Shown: positions 8,526 through 17,574 of the stretch, one piece after another
Layout: every line of letters starts with the position of its first letter
Numbering within the stretch: position 1 is the first letter of the stretch
DNA from: Petrimonas sp.
Lineage (GTDB): Bacteria; Bacteroidota; Bacteroidia; Bacteroidales; Dysgonomonadaceae
Direction: 5' to 3'
NCBI GenBank assembly: GCA_012839475.1
Contig: DUNG01000020.1
Location: forward strand, 284,892 to 348,891
DNA length: 64,000 nt
Position numbers and translations under genes: made by a program
Notes under the pieces: model-generated
What the model was told of the DNA's origin: nothing
Seen by the model: only the letters and a program-made list of their open reading frames with translations
Databases searched by the model: none

Positions 8526-9524
8526 ATGATCATCAAGCACAACGTTCAGCTGAAACCCTACAACTCGTTCAGAACGAAAGCGCTGGCCAAGCTCTTTTGC
8601 GAACCTGCCACACTTGACGAACTAATCGAGGTTATCCGTACTCACCCTCACGAGGAGAAACTGCTTCTGGGGGGTGGCTTCAACCTTTTTTTCACGAAGG
8701 ATTTCGATGGTCTGGTAATCAAGCCAGCGATGGAAATGGTCGAAACGGTCTTTGAAGACGAGCAGCAGGTAGAAATAGAGGTGGGTGCCGGTATGGAGTG
8801 GGATGCGCTGGTTGAACACTGCGTGGGCCGGGGTTACGCGGGACTGGAAAACCTGTCACTGATTCCCAGCACAGTGGGTGCATGCCCCGTGCAGAATATC
8901 GGGGCGTACGGTGCGGAGGTAAGCGAGGTGATCACCCGCGTGAAAGCGGTGAACCTGAAGAGCGGCGAGGTAGAGGTTTTTAGCAACGAGGAGTGCCGAT
9001 TCGGGTACCGGGAGAGCCTCTTTAAACGACATCCCCACTACGCGATCGCCTCGGTAACCTTCCGGCTAAGCAAATCGTTCACCTACCGAGAGAAGTACAC
9101 CGACCTGAACCGTGAGCTGGAGGGAATCCCCAACCCTACCCTCACGCAAGTGCGGGAGGCGGTCATCCGGACGCGTACCCGGAAGCTGCCCGACTACCAC
9201 GTGTTGCCCAACGCGGGGAGCTTTTTCAAGAACCCGCTCCTGACCCGGGAGGAGAAGGAGGAGTTGCAGAAGATCCTACCCGATGCACCCATTTACAACA
9301 CGGGAGGGGGCCGGTTCAAAACATCGGCTGCCTACCTGATTGACAAAGCGGGATTCAAGGGTCAACGAAGGGGACAAGTGGGAACGTACGAGCGCCACTC
9401 GCTGGTAGTGGTCAACCACGGCACCGAGGAGGGGCGAGAGATCGTCTCGTTCGCCCGGGAGATACAACAGGAAGTCAAAAAGCGGTTCGGCGTAACACTC
9501 GAACCGGAAGTACAGATATTTTAG
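8526..9524 (+). CDS. murB: UDP-N-acetylenolpyruvoylglucosamine reductase
   Basis: A 332-residue flavoprotein that reduces the enolpyruvyl group to give UDP-MurNAc in peptidoglycan synthesis. The N-terminal FAD-binding domain shows LLGGGFNLFF (about 48-57), IPSTVGACPVQNIGAYGAEV (about 115-134) and FGYRESLFK. The C-terminal substrate domain shows LPNAGSFFKNP, containing the catalytic Ser, and LIDKAGFKG. Length fits the family. MurA starts 21 nt later, so two consecutive steps are encoded together, in reverse pathway order. Confidence 0.95.
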   Translation: MIIKHNVQLKPYNSFRTKALAKLFCEPATLDELIEVIRTHPHEEKLLLGGGFNLFFTKDFDGLVIKPAMEMVETVFEDEQQVEIEVGAGMEWDALVEHCVGRGYAGLENLSLIPSTVGACPVQNIGAYGAEVSEVITRVKAVNLKSGEVEVFSNEECRFGYRESLFKRHPHYAIASVTFRLSKSFTYREKYTDLNRELEGIPNPTLTQVREAVIRTRTRKLPDYHVLPNAGSFFKNPLLTREEKEELQKILPDAPIYNTGGGRFKTSAAYLIDKAGFKGQRRGQVGTYERHSLVVVNHGTEEGREIVSFAREIQQEVKKRFGVTLEPEVQIF

Positions 9525-9545
9525 TTTTAAGCAATCCTAAACAAG

Positions 9546-10853
9546 ATGGCATCGTTTATCATCGAAGGCGGGCACAGCCTGCAAGGCATCATCGAGCCAC
9601 AAGGAGCCAAAAACGAAGCGCTCCAGGTGATTTGCGCCACCCTGCTCACCAAAGAGGAGGTGATTATCGAAAACGTCCCCGATATCCTGGACGTGAACAA
9701 CCTCATCACGCTGCTGGCGACGATGGGGGTAGAGGTGAAGCGGCTAAGCGAGGGGTGCTACTCGTTCAAGGCGGAGACAATTGACCTCACCTATACCCGT
9801 TCGGATGACTTCATGAAAAAGAGCAGCGCAATGCGGGGCTCCATCATGATCGTGGGTCCCCTACTGGCGCGCTTTGGCAAGGCACTGCTTCCCAAACCGG
9901 GAGGTGACAAGATAGGGCGAAGGCGGCTGGACACGCACCTGAACGGTATCATGAAACTGGGTGCCAAAATGGTGTACAATGAAACGTATCAAACGTACAC
10001 CCTCGAAGCCGAGAAGCTGACCGGCCAGTACATCCTGCTGGATGAGGCATCGGTGACGGGAACGGCTAACCTGCTGATGGCAGCCGTGCTGGCGAAGGGA
10101 GAGACCGTGATCTACAACGCGGCGTGCGAACCGTACGTGGAGCAACTAAGCCGGATGCTGGTACGGATGGGGGCGAAGATAGAGGGAATTGGCTCTAACA
10201 AACTGTTCGTACAGGGGGTATCCTCGCTAAGAGGGTGCCGACACCGGATGCTGCCCGATATGATCGAGGTCGGTAGCTTCATCGGGATAGCGGCCATGAC
10301 CGCCTCGGAAATCACCATTAAGAGTACATCGGTAAAGAACCTGGGCATCATTCCGGAGAGCTTCAGGAGATTGGGCATCGCCGTGGAACAGCGGGAGGAC
10401 GACCTGCATATACCGCGCCAGGAACGGTACACCATCGAGTCGTTCCTAGACGGTTCCATCCTCACCCTGGCGGACGCACCCTGGCCGGGACTCACGCCCG
10501 ACCTGCTGAGCGTGATGCTCGTGGTAGCCACGAAGGCGAAAGGGAGCGTGTTGATCCACCAAAAGATGTTCGAGAGCCGCCTTTTCTTCGTCGATAAACT
10601 GATCGACATGGGGGCGCAAATCATCTTGTGCGACCCGCACCGGGCAGTGGTGATCGGGCTGGACGACCGGTTCTACTTCAGAGCGATGACCATGACCTCG
10701 CCCGATATCCGCGCGGGAATATCGCTGCTCATCGCGGCCATGTGTGCCGATGGGCAAAGCGTTATTCATAACATCGACCAGATAGACCGGGGCTACCAGC
10801 GCATCGACCAGCGGCTTAACGCACTGGGGGCACACATTGAACGAGTAGAATAA
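9546..10853 (+). CDS. murA: UDP-N-acetylglucosamine 1-carboxyvinyltransferase, Asp-type active site
   Basis: A 435-residue MurA with the duplicated inside-out barrel of EPT-fold enzymes. It transfers enolpyruvate from PEP to UDP-GlcNAc, the first committed step of peptidoglycan synthesis. The active-site loop reads PGGDKIGRRRLDTH, so the residue equivalent to E. coli Cys115 is Asp121. Enzymes with Asp there work but are not alkylated by fosfomycin. Other family marks are EPQGAKNEALQ near the N-terminus and RAGISLLIAA near the C-terminus. It is co-transcribed with murB. Confidence 0.94.
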   Translation: MASFIIEGGHSLQGIIEPQGAKNEALQVICATLLTKEEVIIENVPDILDVNNLITLLATMGVEVKRLSEGCYSFKAETIDLTYTRSDDFMKKSSAMRGSIMIVGPLLARFGKALLPKPGGDKIGRRRLDTHLNGIMKLGAKMVYNETYQTYTLEAEKLTGQYILLDEASVTGTANLLMAAVLAKGETVIYNAACEPYVEQLSRMLVRMGAKIEGIGSNKLFVQGVSSLRGCRHRMLPDMIEVGSFIGIAAMTASEITIKSTSVKNLGIIPESFRRLGIAVEQREDDLHIPRQERYTIESFLDGSILTLADAPWPGLTPDLLSVMLVVATKAKGSVLIHQKMFESRLFFVDKLIDMGAQIILCDPHRAVVIGLDDRFYFRAMTMTSPDIRAGISLLIAAMCADGQSVIHNIDQIDRGYQRIDQRLNALGAHIERVE

Positions 10854-10864
10854 AAGAAAAGGGA

Positions 10865-10896
10865 TTTGTTTTTTTACGAACTCTTTTATTACTTTG
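10865..10896 (+). promoter_or_regulatory. promoter of korAB
   Basis: TTTG (10865-10868), a 20-nt spacer and TTACTTTG (10889-10896; one mismatch to TAnnTTTG). A purine-rich ribosome site (AGAAGGAAA) precedes the ATG at 10948. Confidence 0.6.
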
Positions 10897-10947
10897 TAGC
10901 CGCTCGCCCTACAAGGGCGCTTTATACAAAACAACCAGAAGGAAATT

Positions 10948-12813
10948 ATGTCAACAAAAACTGTCGTGACCGACATAAAGCAGGTAACCGTCCGGTTCTC
11001 GGGTGACTCCGGTGACGGGATGCAGTTATCGGGAACGCTATTCTCAACGCTTTCGGCGATCTTCGGGAACGAAATCTCTACCTTCCCCGATTTCCCGGCC
11101 GAAATACGCGCCCCACAAGGCTCCCTTCAAGGGGTCTCGGGTTTCCAGGTGCGCATTGGAGAGAAAGATGTCTACAACTCGGGCGATAAGGCCGACGTGC
11201 TCGTCGCCATGAACCCCGCGGCACTCAAGGTAAACGCCCAACACCTGAAACGGGGCTCTATCGTGATTTACGATACCGACTCGTTTGAGGAGAAGGACCT
11301 GGAAAAGGCCAACTACCAAACCCAAGAGCCATTCAAAGAACTGGGACTGGAGCAGGTGCATCCAATCGGGGTGGCCATCACCTCGCTCACGAAAGCCTCC
11401 CTGGAGGATTCGGGGATGGAGGGCAAGGATATCCTGCGGAGCAAGAACATGTTCGCCCTGGGACTCGTCTGCTGGCTCTTTAACCGCCCACTGGAGATTG
11501 CCGACCAGCTGCTGCAACAGAAGTTCGCGAAGAAACAAACGGTGATGAAGGCCAACATCAAGGCGCTTACCGACGGCTACAACTACGGACATAATATCCA
11601 CCTCACGACCGCTACCTACCGGGTGGAACCGGCAGCGACCGAAAAGGGGTTCTACACCGATATCTGCGGGAACACGGCGACAGCCTACGGGCTTATCGCG
11701 GCGGCTGAAAAGGCGGGCGTGCAGCTCTTCCTGGGCTCCTACCCCATCACGCCGGCCACCGACATACTGCACGAGCTGGCCAAAAGGAAGGACTTCGGGG
11801 TGAAGGCACTACAGATGGAAGATGAGATAGCGGGGATTACCTCGGCCATTGGCGCAAGCTTCGCCGGGTGCCTCGCGGCAACATCGACCTCAGGACCAGG
11901 CCTCGCGCTGAAATCGGAAGCATTGGGGCTGGCCGTTATGACCGAGCTTCCGCTGGTTGTGATCGACGTGCAACGTGGCGGTCCCTCCACCGGGCTGCCC
12001 ACCAAGAGCGAGCAGACCGACCTAAACCAGGCGCTCTACGGCCGAAACGGGGAGAGCCCCGTCGTGGTGGTGGCTGCCAACTCGCCGACCAACTGTTTCG
12101 ACAGTGCCTTCGAGGCCTCCAAAATTGCCCTGGAGCACATGACGCCCGTGGTCTTGCTGACCGATGGGTACATCGCGAACGGGTCTGCCGCGTGGAAAAT
12201 CCCTGATATGGCGCAGTACCCCGAGATTAAACCGCCTTACGTGCAAAAGTATTACGACGGGACAGCCAAGGAGTGGAAACCTTACCTTCGGGATCCAGAA
12301 ACACTCGTCCGGTACTGGGCCGTGCCGGGTACCCCGGGCTACACGCACCGGGTGGGGGGACTGGAGAAAGACCGGCTCACTGGGGCCATCTCCACGCTAC
12401 CCGATAACCACCAGAAGATGGTGAATACCCGCGCGGACAAGATCAAACGGATCGCGGAACACCTGCCGGAGCAGGAGGTGCTGGGCGACAAGGATGCCGA
12501 CACCCTGATCGTTGGATGGGGCGGCACCTACGGCCACCTGCTAGAGGCGATGATTCAACTGCGCGATAGCGGCAAGAAGGTGGCACTGGCCCACTTCAGG
12601 CACCTCAACCCGCTACCAAAGAACACCCACGATCTGCTCAAACAGTACGCGAAGGTGATCGTAGCTGAGCAGAACAACGGGCAGTTCGCTGCCTACCTGA
12701 GCGGTAGGTTCAAGGATGTGAGCCACCTCTACCGCTACAACAAGGTAGAGGGACAACCCTTTAAAGTGAGCGAACTGGTGGAAGCATTCACGAAAATAAT
12801 AGAGGAAAAATAG
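10948..12813 (+). CDS. korA: 2-oxoacid:ferredoxin oxidoreductase, fused gamma-alpha subunit
   Basis: A 621-residue fused subunit. The N-terminal gamma domain begins RFSGDSGDGMQLSG (about 14-27) and contains AEIRAPQGS. The alpha domain (from about 230) has GSYPITPATDILHELA, MEDEIAGITSAIGASFAG and TSTSGPGLALKSEALGLA, typical of the pyruvate/2-oxoglutarate oxidoreductase superfamily. It converts a 2-oxoacid and CoA to acyl-CoA and CO2, reducing ferredoxin. The two-subunit layout with a short beta subunit is the one usually assigned to 2-oxoglutarate, but the substrate is inferred. korB follows 2 nt later. Confidence 0.9.
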   Translation: MSTKTVVTDIKQVTVRFSGDSGDGMQLSGTLFSTLSAIFGNEISTFPDFPAEIRAPQGSLQGVSGFQVRIGEKDVYNSGDKADVLVAMNPAALKVNAQHLKRGSIVIYDTDSFEEKDLEKANYQTQEPFKELGLEQVHPIGVAITSLTKASLEDSGMEGKDILRSKNMFALGLVCWLFNRPLEIADQLLQQKFAKKQTVMKANIKALTDGYNYGHNIHLTTATYRVEPAATEKGFYTDICGNTATAYGLIAAAEKAGVQLFLGSYPITPATDILHELAKRKDFGVKALQMEDEIAGITSAIGASFAGCLAATSTSGPGLALKSEALGLAVMTELPLVVIDVQRGGPSTGLPTKSEQTDLNQALYGRNGESPVVVVAANSPTNCFDSAFEASKIALEHMTPVVLLTDGYIANGSAAWKIPDMAQYPEIKPPYVQKYYDGTAKEWKPYLRDPETLVRYWAVPGTPGYTHRVGGLEKDRLTGAISTLPDNHQKMVNTRADKIKRIAEHLPEQEVLGDKDADTLIVGWGGTYGHLLEAMIQLRDSGKKVALAHFRHLNPLPKNTHDLLKQYAKVIVAEQNNGQFAAYLSGRFKDVSHLYRYNKVEGQPFKVSELVEAFTKIIEEK

Positions 12814-12815
12814 CT

Positions 12816-13850
12816 ATGAACGCGACAACCATACAAGAACAAACACGACTACCCAAAGACTATAAAAGCGCTATCCCCGTGCGCTGGTGCCCGGGATGCG
12901 GCGACTACGCGATCCTATCGTCCCTGCATCGGGCGATGGCCGAACTGAACATCGAGCCGCACGAGACGGCGGTCATCTCGGGGATTGGTTGCTCGTCGAG
13001 GCTCCCCTACTACATGAGCACCTATGGCTTCCATAGCATCCATGGCAGGGCGGCCGCTATTGCAACGGGAGTAAAGGTGGCCAATCCCAACCTAAACGTG
13101 TGGGTGACAACCGGCGATGGTGATTCGATGGCTATCGGAGGCAACCATTTCATTCACGCCGTCAGGAGGAATATCGACATCAACATCGTCCTCTTCAACA
13201 ACAAGATATACGGCCTCACCAAGGGGCAGTACTCCCCCACCTCCGACAGGGGGTTCATCTCCAAATCATCACCTTACGGCACGGTGGAAGAGCCATTTAG
13301 ACCGGCAGAGCTGACGTTCGGGGCTAGGGGCACCTTCTTTGCCCGTTCACTCGACGTGGATGTGAAGAACCTGACCGATATGCTGGTAGAAGCTGCACGA
13401 CACAAGGGTACCGCGGTGGTGGAGGTGCTACAAAACTGTGTCATCTTCAACGACGGCATCCACAGCAAGATTAGCGACCGGGAATGGCGAGCCGATAACA
13501 CGTTACTGCTGCAGCATGGTGAGAAGATGATCTTCGGGAAAGAGGGGAACCGGGGGATCGTGTTGGAAGGGTGGAACCTGAAAGCGGTGACCATCGGTAA
13601 GGATGGGTACACGCTCGATGATGTGCTGATACACGATGCCACCACCAAAGATAATACCCTGCACATGAAGCTGGCGCTGATGGACCTGTCCAACGGGCTG
13701 CCCGTAGCGCTGGGCGTGATACGGCGGGTGGAAGGACCCACGTACGAGCGAGAGGTGGAGCGGCAAATCGCCGAAGTGAAGGGGCGGTCGCCACAGAATT
13801 CGCTCACCCAGTTCCTGCTTAACTCACCCAACGTCTGGGAGGTTAAGTAA
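12816..13850 (+). CDS. korB: 2-oxoacid:ferredoxin oxidoreductase, beta subunit
   Basis: A 344-residue thiamine-diphosphate-binding subunit. RWCPGCGDYAILS (about 23-35) carries the CxxC motif seen in this family. The TPP/Mg2+ motif runs from GDGDSMAIGGNH to NNKIYGLTKGQYSPT. The start lies 2 nt after the korA stop, so the two are translated together. It forms the catalytic pair with KorA. There is no separate ferredoxin-like delta gene here, as usual for the two-gene form. Confidence 0.9.
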   Translation: MNATTIQEQTRLPKDYKSAIPVRWCPGCGDYAILSSLHRAMAELNIEPHETAVISGIGCSSRLPYYMSTYGFHSIHGRAAAIATGVKVANPNLNVWVTTGDGDSMAIGGNHFIHAVRRNIDINIVLFNNKIYGLTKGQYSPTSDRGFISKSSPYGTVEEPFRPAELTFGARGTFFARSLDVDVKNLTDMLVEAARHKGTAVVEVLQNCVIFNDGIHSKISDREWRADNTLLLQHGEKMIFGKEGNRGIVLEGWNLKAVTIGKDGYTLDDVLIHDATTKDNTLHMKLALMDLSNGLPVALGVIRRVEGPTYEREVERQIAEVKGRSPQNSLTQFLLNSPNVWEVK

Positions 13851-13856
13851 CTGCAC

Positions 13857-13895
13857 TTGTCTTTACTTTCAAGGTCTTCGCTCTGAAAGCAAGAC
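13857..13895 (+). repeat. hairpin after korB, of the intergenic hairpin family
   Basis: GTCTT and CTTTCA pair with TGAAAG and AAGAC around a small internal loop and a TCTTCG-containing apex. No T-run follows, so it is not a textbook terminator. The CTTTCAAG...CTGAAAG words recur in the gaps at 45.8, 49.9 and 51.5 kb. Confidence 0.5.
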
Positions 13896-13934
13896 GATCA
13901 AAAAAGCAACGAGTAAATAATTAGGCGAAACAGC

Positions 13935-15128
13935 TTAACGAACTTTTGATTTCCTGCGCTTTATCTCCTGCTGAATAAATTGGAGTTCACGGCTGGTCTG
14001 CCCCTCTACCGAGGAGTTTTCCTCTGCCCGGCGAAAGAGGTAAGGCATCATGGTGCGCACCTCACCGTAGGGCACATACTTGGCCACGTTGTACCCCTGT
14101 TCGGCCAAAACGTGGGTGAGATTGTCACTCATACCATACAGCTGCGAGAAAAAGACGGCGGGGTGGTTCCGGGGTAACCCCTGCTCATCGATCAGGTTGG
14201 CCAGCAATAGCGAGCTCTCCTCGTTGTGCGTGGCAACCATGAAGTCGATCGTATCGATATGATCCAACAGGTAACGGATAGCGGCATCGAAATCGCGGTC
14301 GGTAGACTCCTTATCGGGCTGTATGGGGCACGGGTAGTTCATCTCGAGAGCACGTGCGCGCTCCATCTCCATGTACGCACCCCTTACGATCTTTAGCCCA
14401 AACCTGAATCCCCCTTCCACGGCCATCTGGTGGTGTTTCTTCAGCCGCTCAAGTGCGTCATGACGATACATCGCGTAAGTGTTTTGCACAATCGCCTTCT
14501 CCTTGTTGTAGCGTGCCATCAGTCTCATCACCATCTCATCCAGCACAGGCTGTATCCAGGTCTGCTCGGAATCGACCATAACAGGTACTCCCAGCTCATA
14601 TCCTCGTTTATAGATCGCCTCTACGCGCTCCTTTACCCGCTTGAACTCGGCAGACTCCTCATCGGTCAGGGGCTCGTTAGCGCTTACCTTGCCCAGCAGG
14701 TCAAGTCGCCCCACCCCGGTAATCTTGAAGACGCTGAATGGTATGCTCGAGTGATCCTTGGCGAACTCCACGGTACGGATCACTTCACTGCAGGTAGCGT
14801 CAAACACCTCATCCGACTCCTTCCCCTCTTGCGCGTAATCCATAATGGAGAGTACGTTCCGTTTGGCCAGCCGGTCGATGGTCTTACCACAATCCTCGAG
14901 GGACGACCCGCCCACGAAGTGGCGGTAGATGGTTTTCTTGATAATTCCCTTCACGGGAAATCGAATGGCGAAGGCAAAGTTGACCAACCGTTTGGACAGC
15001 TCTACCAATGTGCGGCTGTTCATCACCTTAAAGAGCAGGTAGACCTGCCGCAAGCTGAAATTGGATTGATCACGAAAAGCGATTTCGGTATCATGAAAAT
15101 CGTGCAAAGATGTTTGTTCAAGTCGCAT
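13935..15128 (-). CDS. proline dehydrogenase
   Basis: A 397-residue single-function PRODH with the FAD-binding (beta-alpha)8 barrel. Visible marks are VMVDSEQTW, LKIVRGAYMEMER (about 242-254), MVATHNEES and the C-terminal KYVPYGEVRTMMPYLFRRAEEN region. It oxidises proline to pyrroline-5-carboxylate. The next step, P5C dehydrogenase, is encoded 0.66 kb away on the other strand, so the pair forms a divergent proline-to-glutamate module. A -7-like CAAAAATA at 15159-15166 lies just upstream on the minus strand without a clear -33. Confidence 0.92.
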   Translation of the reverse strand: MRLEQTSLHDFHDTEIAFRDQSNFSLRQVYLLFKVMNSRTLVELSKRLVNFAFAIRFPVKGIIKKTIYRHFVGGSSLEDCGKTIDRLAKRNVLSIMDYAQEGKESDEVFDATCSEVIRTVEFAKDHSSIPFSVFKITGVGRLDLLGKVSANEPLTDEESAEFKRVKERVEAIYKRGYELGVPVMVDSEQTWIQPVLDEMVMRLMARYNKEKAIVQNTYAMYRHDALERLKKHHQMAVEGGFRFGLKIVRGAYMEMERARALEMNYPCPIQPDKESTDRDFDAAIRYLLDHIDTIDFMVATHNEESSLLLANLIDEQGLPRNHPAVFFSQLYGMSDNLTHVLAEQGYNVAKYVPYGEVRTMMPYLFRRAEENSSVEGQTSRELQFIQQEIKRRKSKVR

Positions 15129-15346
15129 TAGAATAGATGTTTTTATGTGTATTCTTTACAAAAATAACTATTTTTTTGGGAAACGATAACCGAATTCCGT
15201 GAAAAAACGCGTATCTTGTCATCCGTACCACTTGAACCGGGGAGAACTGGGTTGAGAATCGCCTGTTAAGTCACGCTTTTTAGTCGCCCAAATGCTTGAA
15301 CCGCTTCGAGACCACTCTTTAAAACCTTTTAAAAATCAGAATCGAC
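15129..15346. other. 218-nt divergent spacer
   Basis: The spacer between putative proline dehydrogenase and the DUF2141 gene must hold both promoters. Only the minus -7-like box at 15159-15166 and a weak plus TATCTTG at 15212-15218 were seen. There is no gene. Confidence 0.4.
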
Positions 15347-15769
15347 ATGAAAAAGAGGCTGCTTGCATTTACGGTAGTGCTTCTCTCCGCCCTACCCTAC
15401 CTGTATTCAGCAAGCATCCACGTTACCATTACAAACGTGAAAGAACCAAAAGGAGAGGTGATTATCTACCTGTACAAGGGAAGCGAAGGGTTCATGGAAC
15501 CCGACAGCGCCTATGAAATTGTAAAGATAGAGGCGTCAGACTACCGCGAAGGGTACACATTTAGTAACCTGGAAGCCGGGGAGTACGTGGTCATCCTTCA
15601 TCACGACAAGGACCGGAACGGTAAGATGAAATCGCTTTTAGGTATTCCCCGCGAAGGGTTTGGCTTCTCGCGCAACTACCGACCCAAAACGAGGTCGCCC
15701 AAGTTCAACGAAGTAAAGTTCGCCGTGGAGGGAGATACTACCATCGAGATTAAGATGATTTATTTTTAA
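15347..15769 (+). CDS. secreted DUF2141 protein
   Basis: A 140-residue protein with a cleavable-looking signal peptide (MKKRLLAFTVVLLSALPYLYS), followed by the small beta-rich DUF2141 domain. Recognisable pieces are EAGEYVVILHHDKDRNGKM (about 82-100) and GIPREGFGFSRN (about 104-115). The domain is common in Bacteroidetes and Proteobacteria, has no settled function and is probably periplasmic. It precedes P5C dehydrogenase by 19 nt and may be co-transcribed with it, though no functional link is known. Confidence 0.85.
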   Translation: MKKRLLAFTVVLLSALPYLYSASIHVTITNVKEPKGEVIIYLYKGSEGFMEPDSAYEIVKIEASDYREGYTFSNLEAGEYVVILHHDKDRNGKMKSLLGIPREGFGFSRNYRPKTRSPKFNEVKFAVEGDTTIEIKMIYF

Positions 15770-15788
15770 TAACAGTAATTATTTAACT

Positions 15789-17417
15789 ATGCCGAAAGGA
15801 TTTTACAAGTTACCAAACATCGAAAACGAACCCGTGTTGAGCTACGCTCCGGGGTCTGAGGAGAGGGCCGCGCTGAAGGCCAAATTGAAAGAGCTGAACC
15901 AGGGAGGACTAGACCTGCCCATGATAATCGGGGGGGAAGAGGTGCGTACCGGGAAGTTAATGGATATACGACCGCCGCACGACCACCAACGGCTGCTGGG
16001 TCACTACCACCAAGGGGGCAAGGAGCACGTCGCACAGGCCATCGAAGCCGCGCTGAAAGCTAAGCCCGCGTGGGAAGCGATGGGTTGGGAGAGCCGTGCG
16101 GCCATCTTCCTGAAGGCCGCCGACCTGGTTGCCGGCCCCTACCGCTACGAGTTCAACGCCGTCACCATGATCGGTCAGTCGAAGAACGCCTACCAGTCGG
16201 AAATCGACGCGGTGTGCGAACTAATTGACTTTTTCCGCTTTAACGCTAAAAACATGATGGAGGTGTACGCCATGCAACCCAACTCATCACCCGGCGTGTG
16301 GAACCGAATGGTATGGCGTCCACTGGAAGGCTTTGTTTTCGCGCTCACGCCGTTCAACTTTACCTCTATCGCGGCCAACCTACCCAGCGCTCCAGCCATC
16401 ATGGGGAACACCGTGGTGTGGAAACCGTCTAAAACTGCCGTCTATTCTGCATGGCTAATCATGAAGGTACTGAAGGAAGCTGGCCTGCCCGATGGCGTAA
16501 TCAACCTGGTATACGCAGATGGGAGAAGTACCGCGGAGGTAATCTTCGCCCACCGGGAGTTCTCCGGGTTGCATTTCACTGGCTCCACGGGGGTGTTCAA
16601 CAGCATGTGGAAAACCATCGCGACCAATATGGAGAAGTACAAATCCTATCCCCGCATCGTGGGGGAAACGGGCGGCAAGGACTACGTGCTGGCAGACGAG
16701 ACCGCTTGTCCCAAGGAGGTGGCTACCGCCCTCACGCGTGGCGCATTTGAATACCAGGGGCAAAAATGCTCGGCCGCGTCACGTGCCTACATCCCCTCTA
16801 CCTTGTGGGATAAGGTGAAGCAATACCTGGGCGAAGACCTCGCGGCCATCAAAACGGGAACTCCCGACGACTTCAGTAATTTCGTCAACGCGGTGATCGA
16901 CGAGGAATCGTTCGACAAGCTCGCGAAGGTTATTGACGAGGCCAAGGCGTCGCCTGACGCGGAGATCCTCTTCGGTGGCACCTATGACAAGAGCGTTGGC
17001 TACTTTATAGAGCCGACCGTGATCGAGGCAAAGCGACCCGACTATATCACCATGAAGGAGGAGTTGTTCGGTCCCATCTTAACCGTGTATGTCTACGAGC
17101 CAGAAAAGCTGGAAGAGACCATGGATATCCTGGATAGCACCACCGACTACGCGCTCACGGGCTCCATCTTCTCGTCCGACAGGTCACGCATTGAGAAAAT
17201 GACCAAACGACTGACACATACCGCCGGCAACTTCTACATCAACGATAAACCCACTGGGGCGGTGGTGGACCAACAGCCGTTCGGCGGGGGTCGCGGCTCT
17301 GGAACGAATGACAAAGCCGGCTCCACGCTCAACCTGCTCCGCTGGGTGTCACCGCAATGCATCAAGGAGACATTCGTGCCGGCAACGGATTATATGTATC
17401 CCAACTTCGAGGAGTAG
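15789..17417 (+). CDS. L-glutamate gamma-semialdehyde (P5C) dehydrogenase
   Basis: A 542-residue aldehyde dehydrogenase of the P5CDH type, making glutamate from P5C with NAD+. Marks are TPFNFTSIAANLP (about 182-194), VVWKPS, the catalytic-base region VGETGGKDYVL (about 293-303), the catalytic Cys in YQGQKCSAASR (about 325-335) and KEELFGPILTVYVY. Together with the divergent proline dehydrogenase it completes proline catabolism. A strong terminator follows. Confidence 0.93.
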   Translation: MPKGFYKLPNIENEPVLSYAPGSEERAALKAKLKELNQGGLDLPMIIGGEEVRTGKLMDIRPPHDHQRLLGHYHQGGKEHVAQAIEAALKAKPAWEAMGWESRAAIFLKAADLVAGPYRYEFNAVTMIGQSKNAYQSEIDAVCELIDFFRFNAKNMMEVYAMQPNSSPGVWNRMVWRPLEGFVFALTPFNFTSIAANLPSAPAIMGNTVVWKPSKTAVYSAWLIMKVLKEAGLPDGVINLVYADGRSTAEVIFAHREFSGLHFTGSTGVFNSMWKTIATNMEKYKSYPRIVGETGGKDYVLADETACPKEVATALTRGAFEYQGQKCSAASRAYIPSTLWDKVKQYLGEDLAAIKTGTPDDFSNFVNAVIDEESFDKLAKVIDEAKASPDAEILFGGTYDKSVGYFIEPTVIEAKRPDYITMKEELFGPILTVYVYEPEKLEETMDILDSTTDYALTGSIFSSDRSRIEKMTKRLTHTAGNFYINDKPTGAVVDQQPFGGGRGSGTNDKAGSTLNLLRWVSPQCIKETFVPATDYMYPNFEE

Positions 17418-17451
17418 TAAACACTACAAAGTTTATTAACTGCTCGATATC

Positions 17452-17488
17452 ACCAGGTGGCATCGCTTATAGCGATGCCCCTGGTTTT
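17452..17488 (+). terminator. rho-independent terminator after P5C dehydrogenase
   Basis: A 14-bp stem with one bulged T (ACCAGG/CCTGGT continued by GGCATCGC/GCGATGCC), a 5-nt loop and TTTT. It lies 35 nt after the stop. Confidence 0.8.
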
Positions 17489-17574
17489 CCATACCTATAC
17501 CAAACCAACTCTGTTGAAACATACGAAACAGACTTTTCAATAAAAGCCTGCAAGCAGTTAATAGTAAGAGAGTT

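Noticed and set aside
11044..11772. A 242-codon antisense frame within korA
   Set aside because: No domain or ribosome site, and the sense strand is a well-supported KorA.
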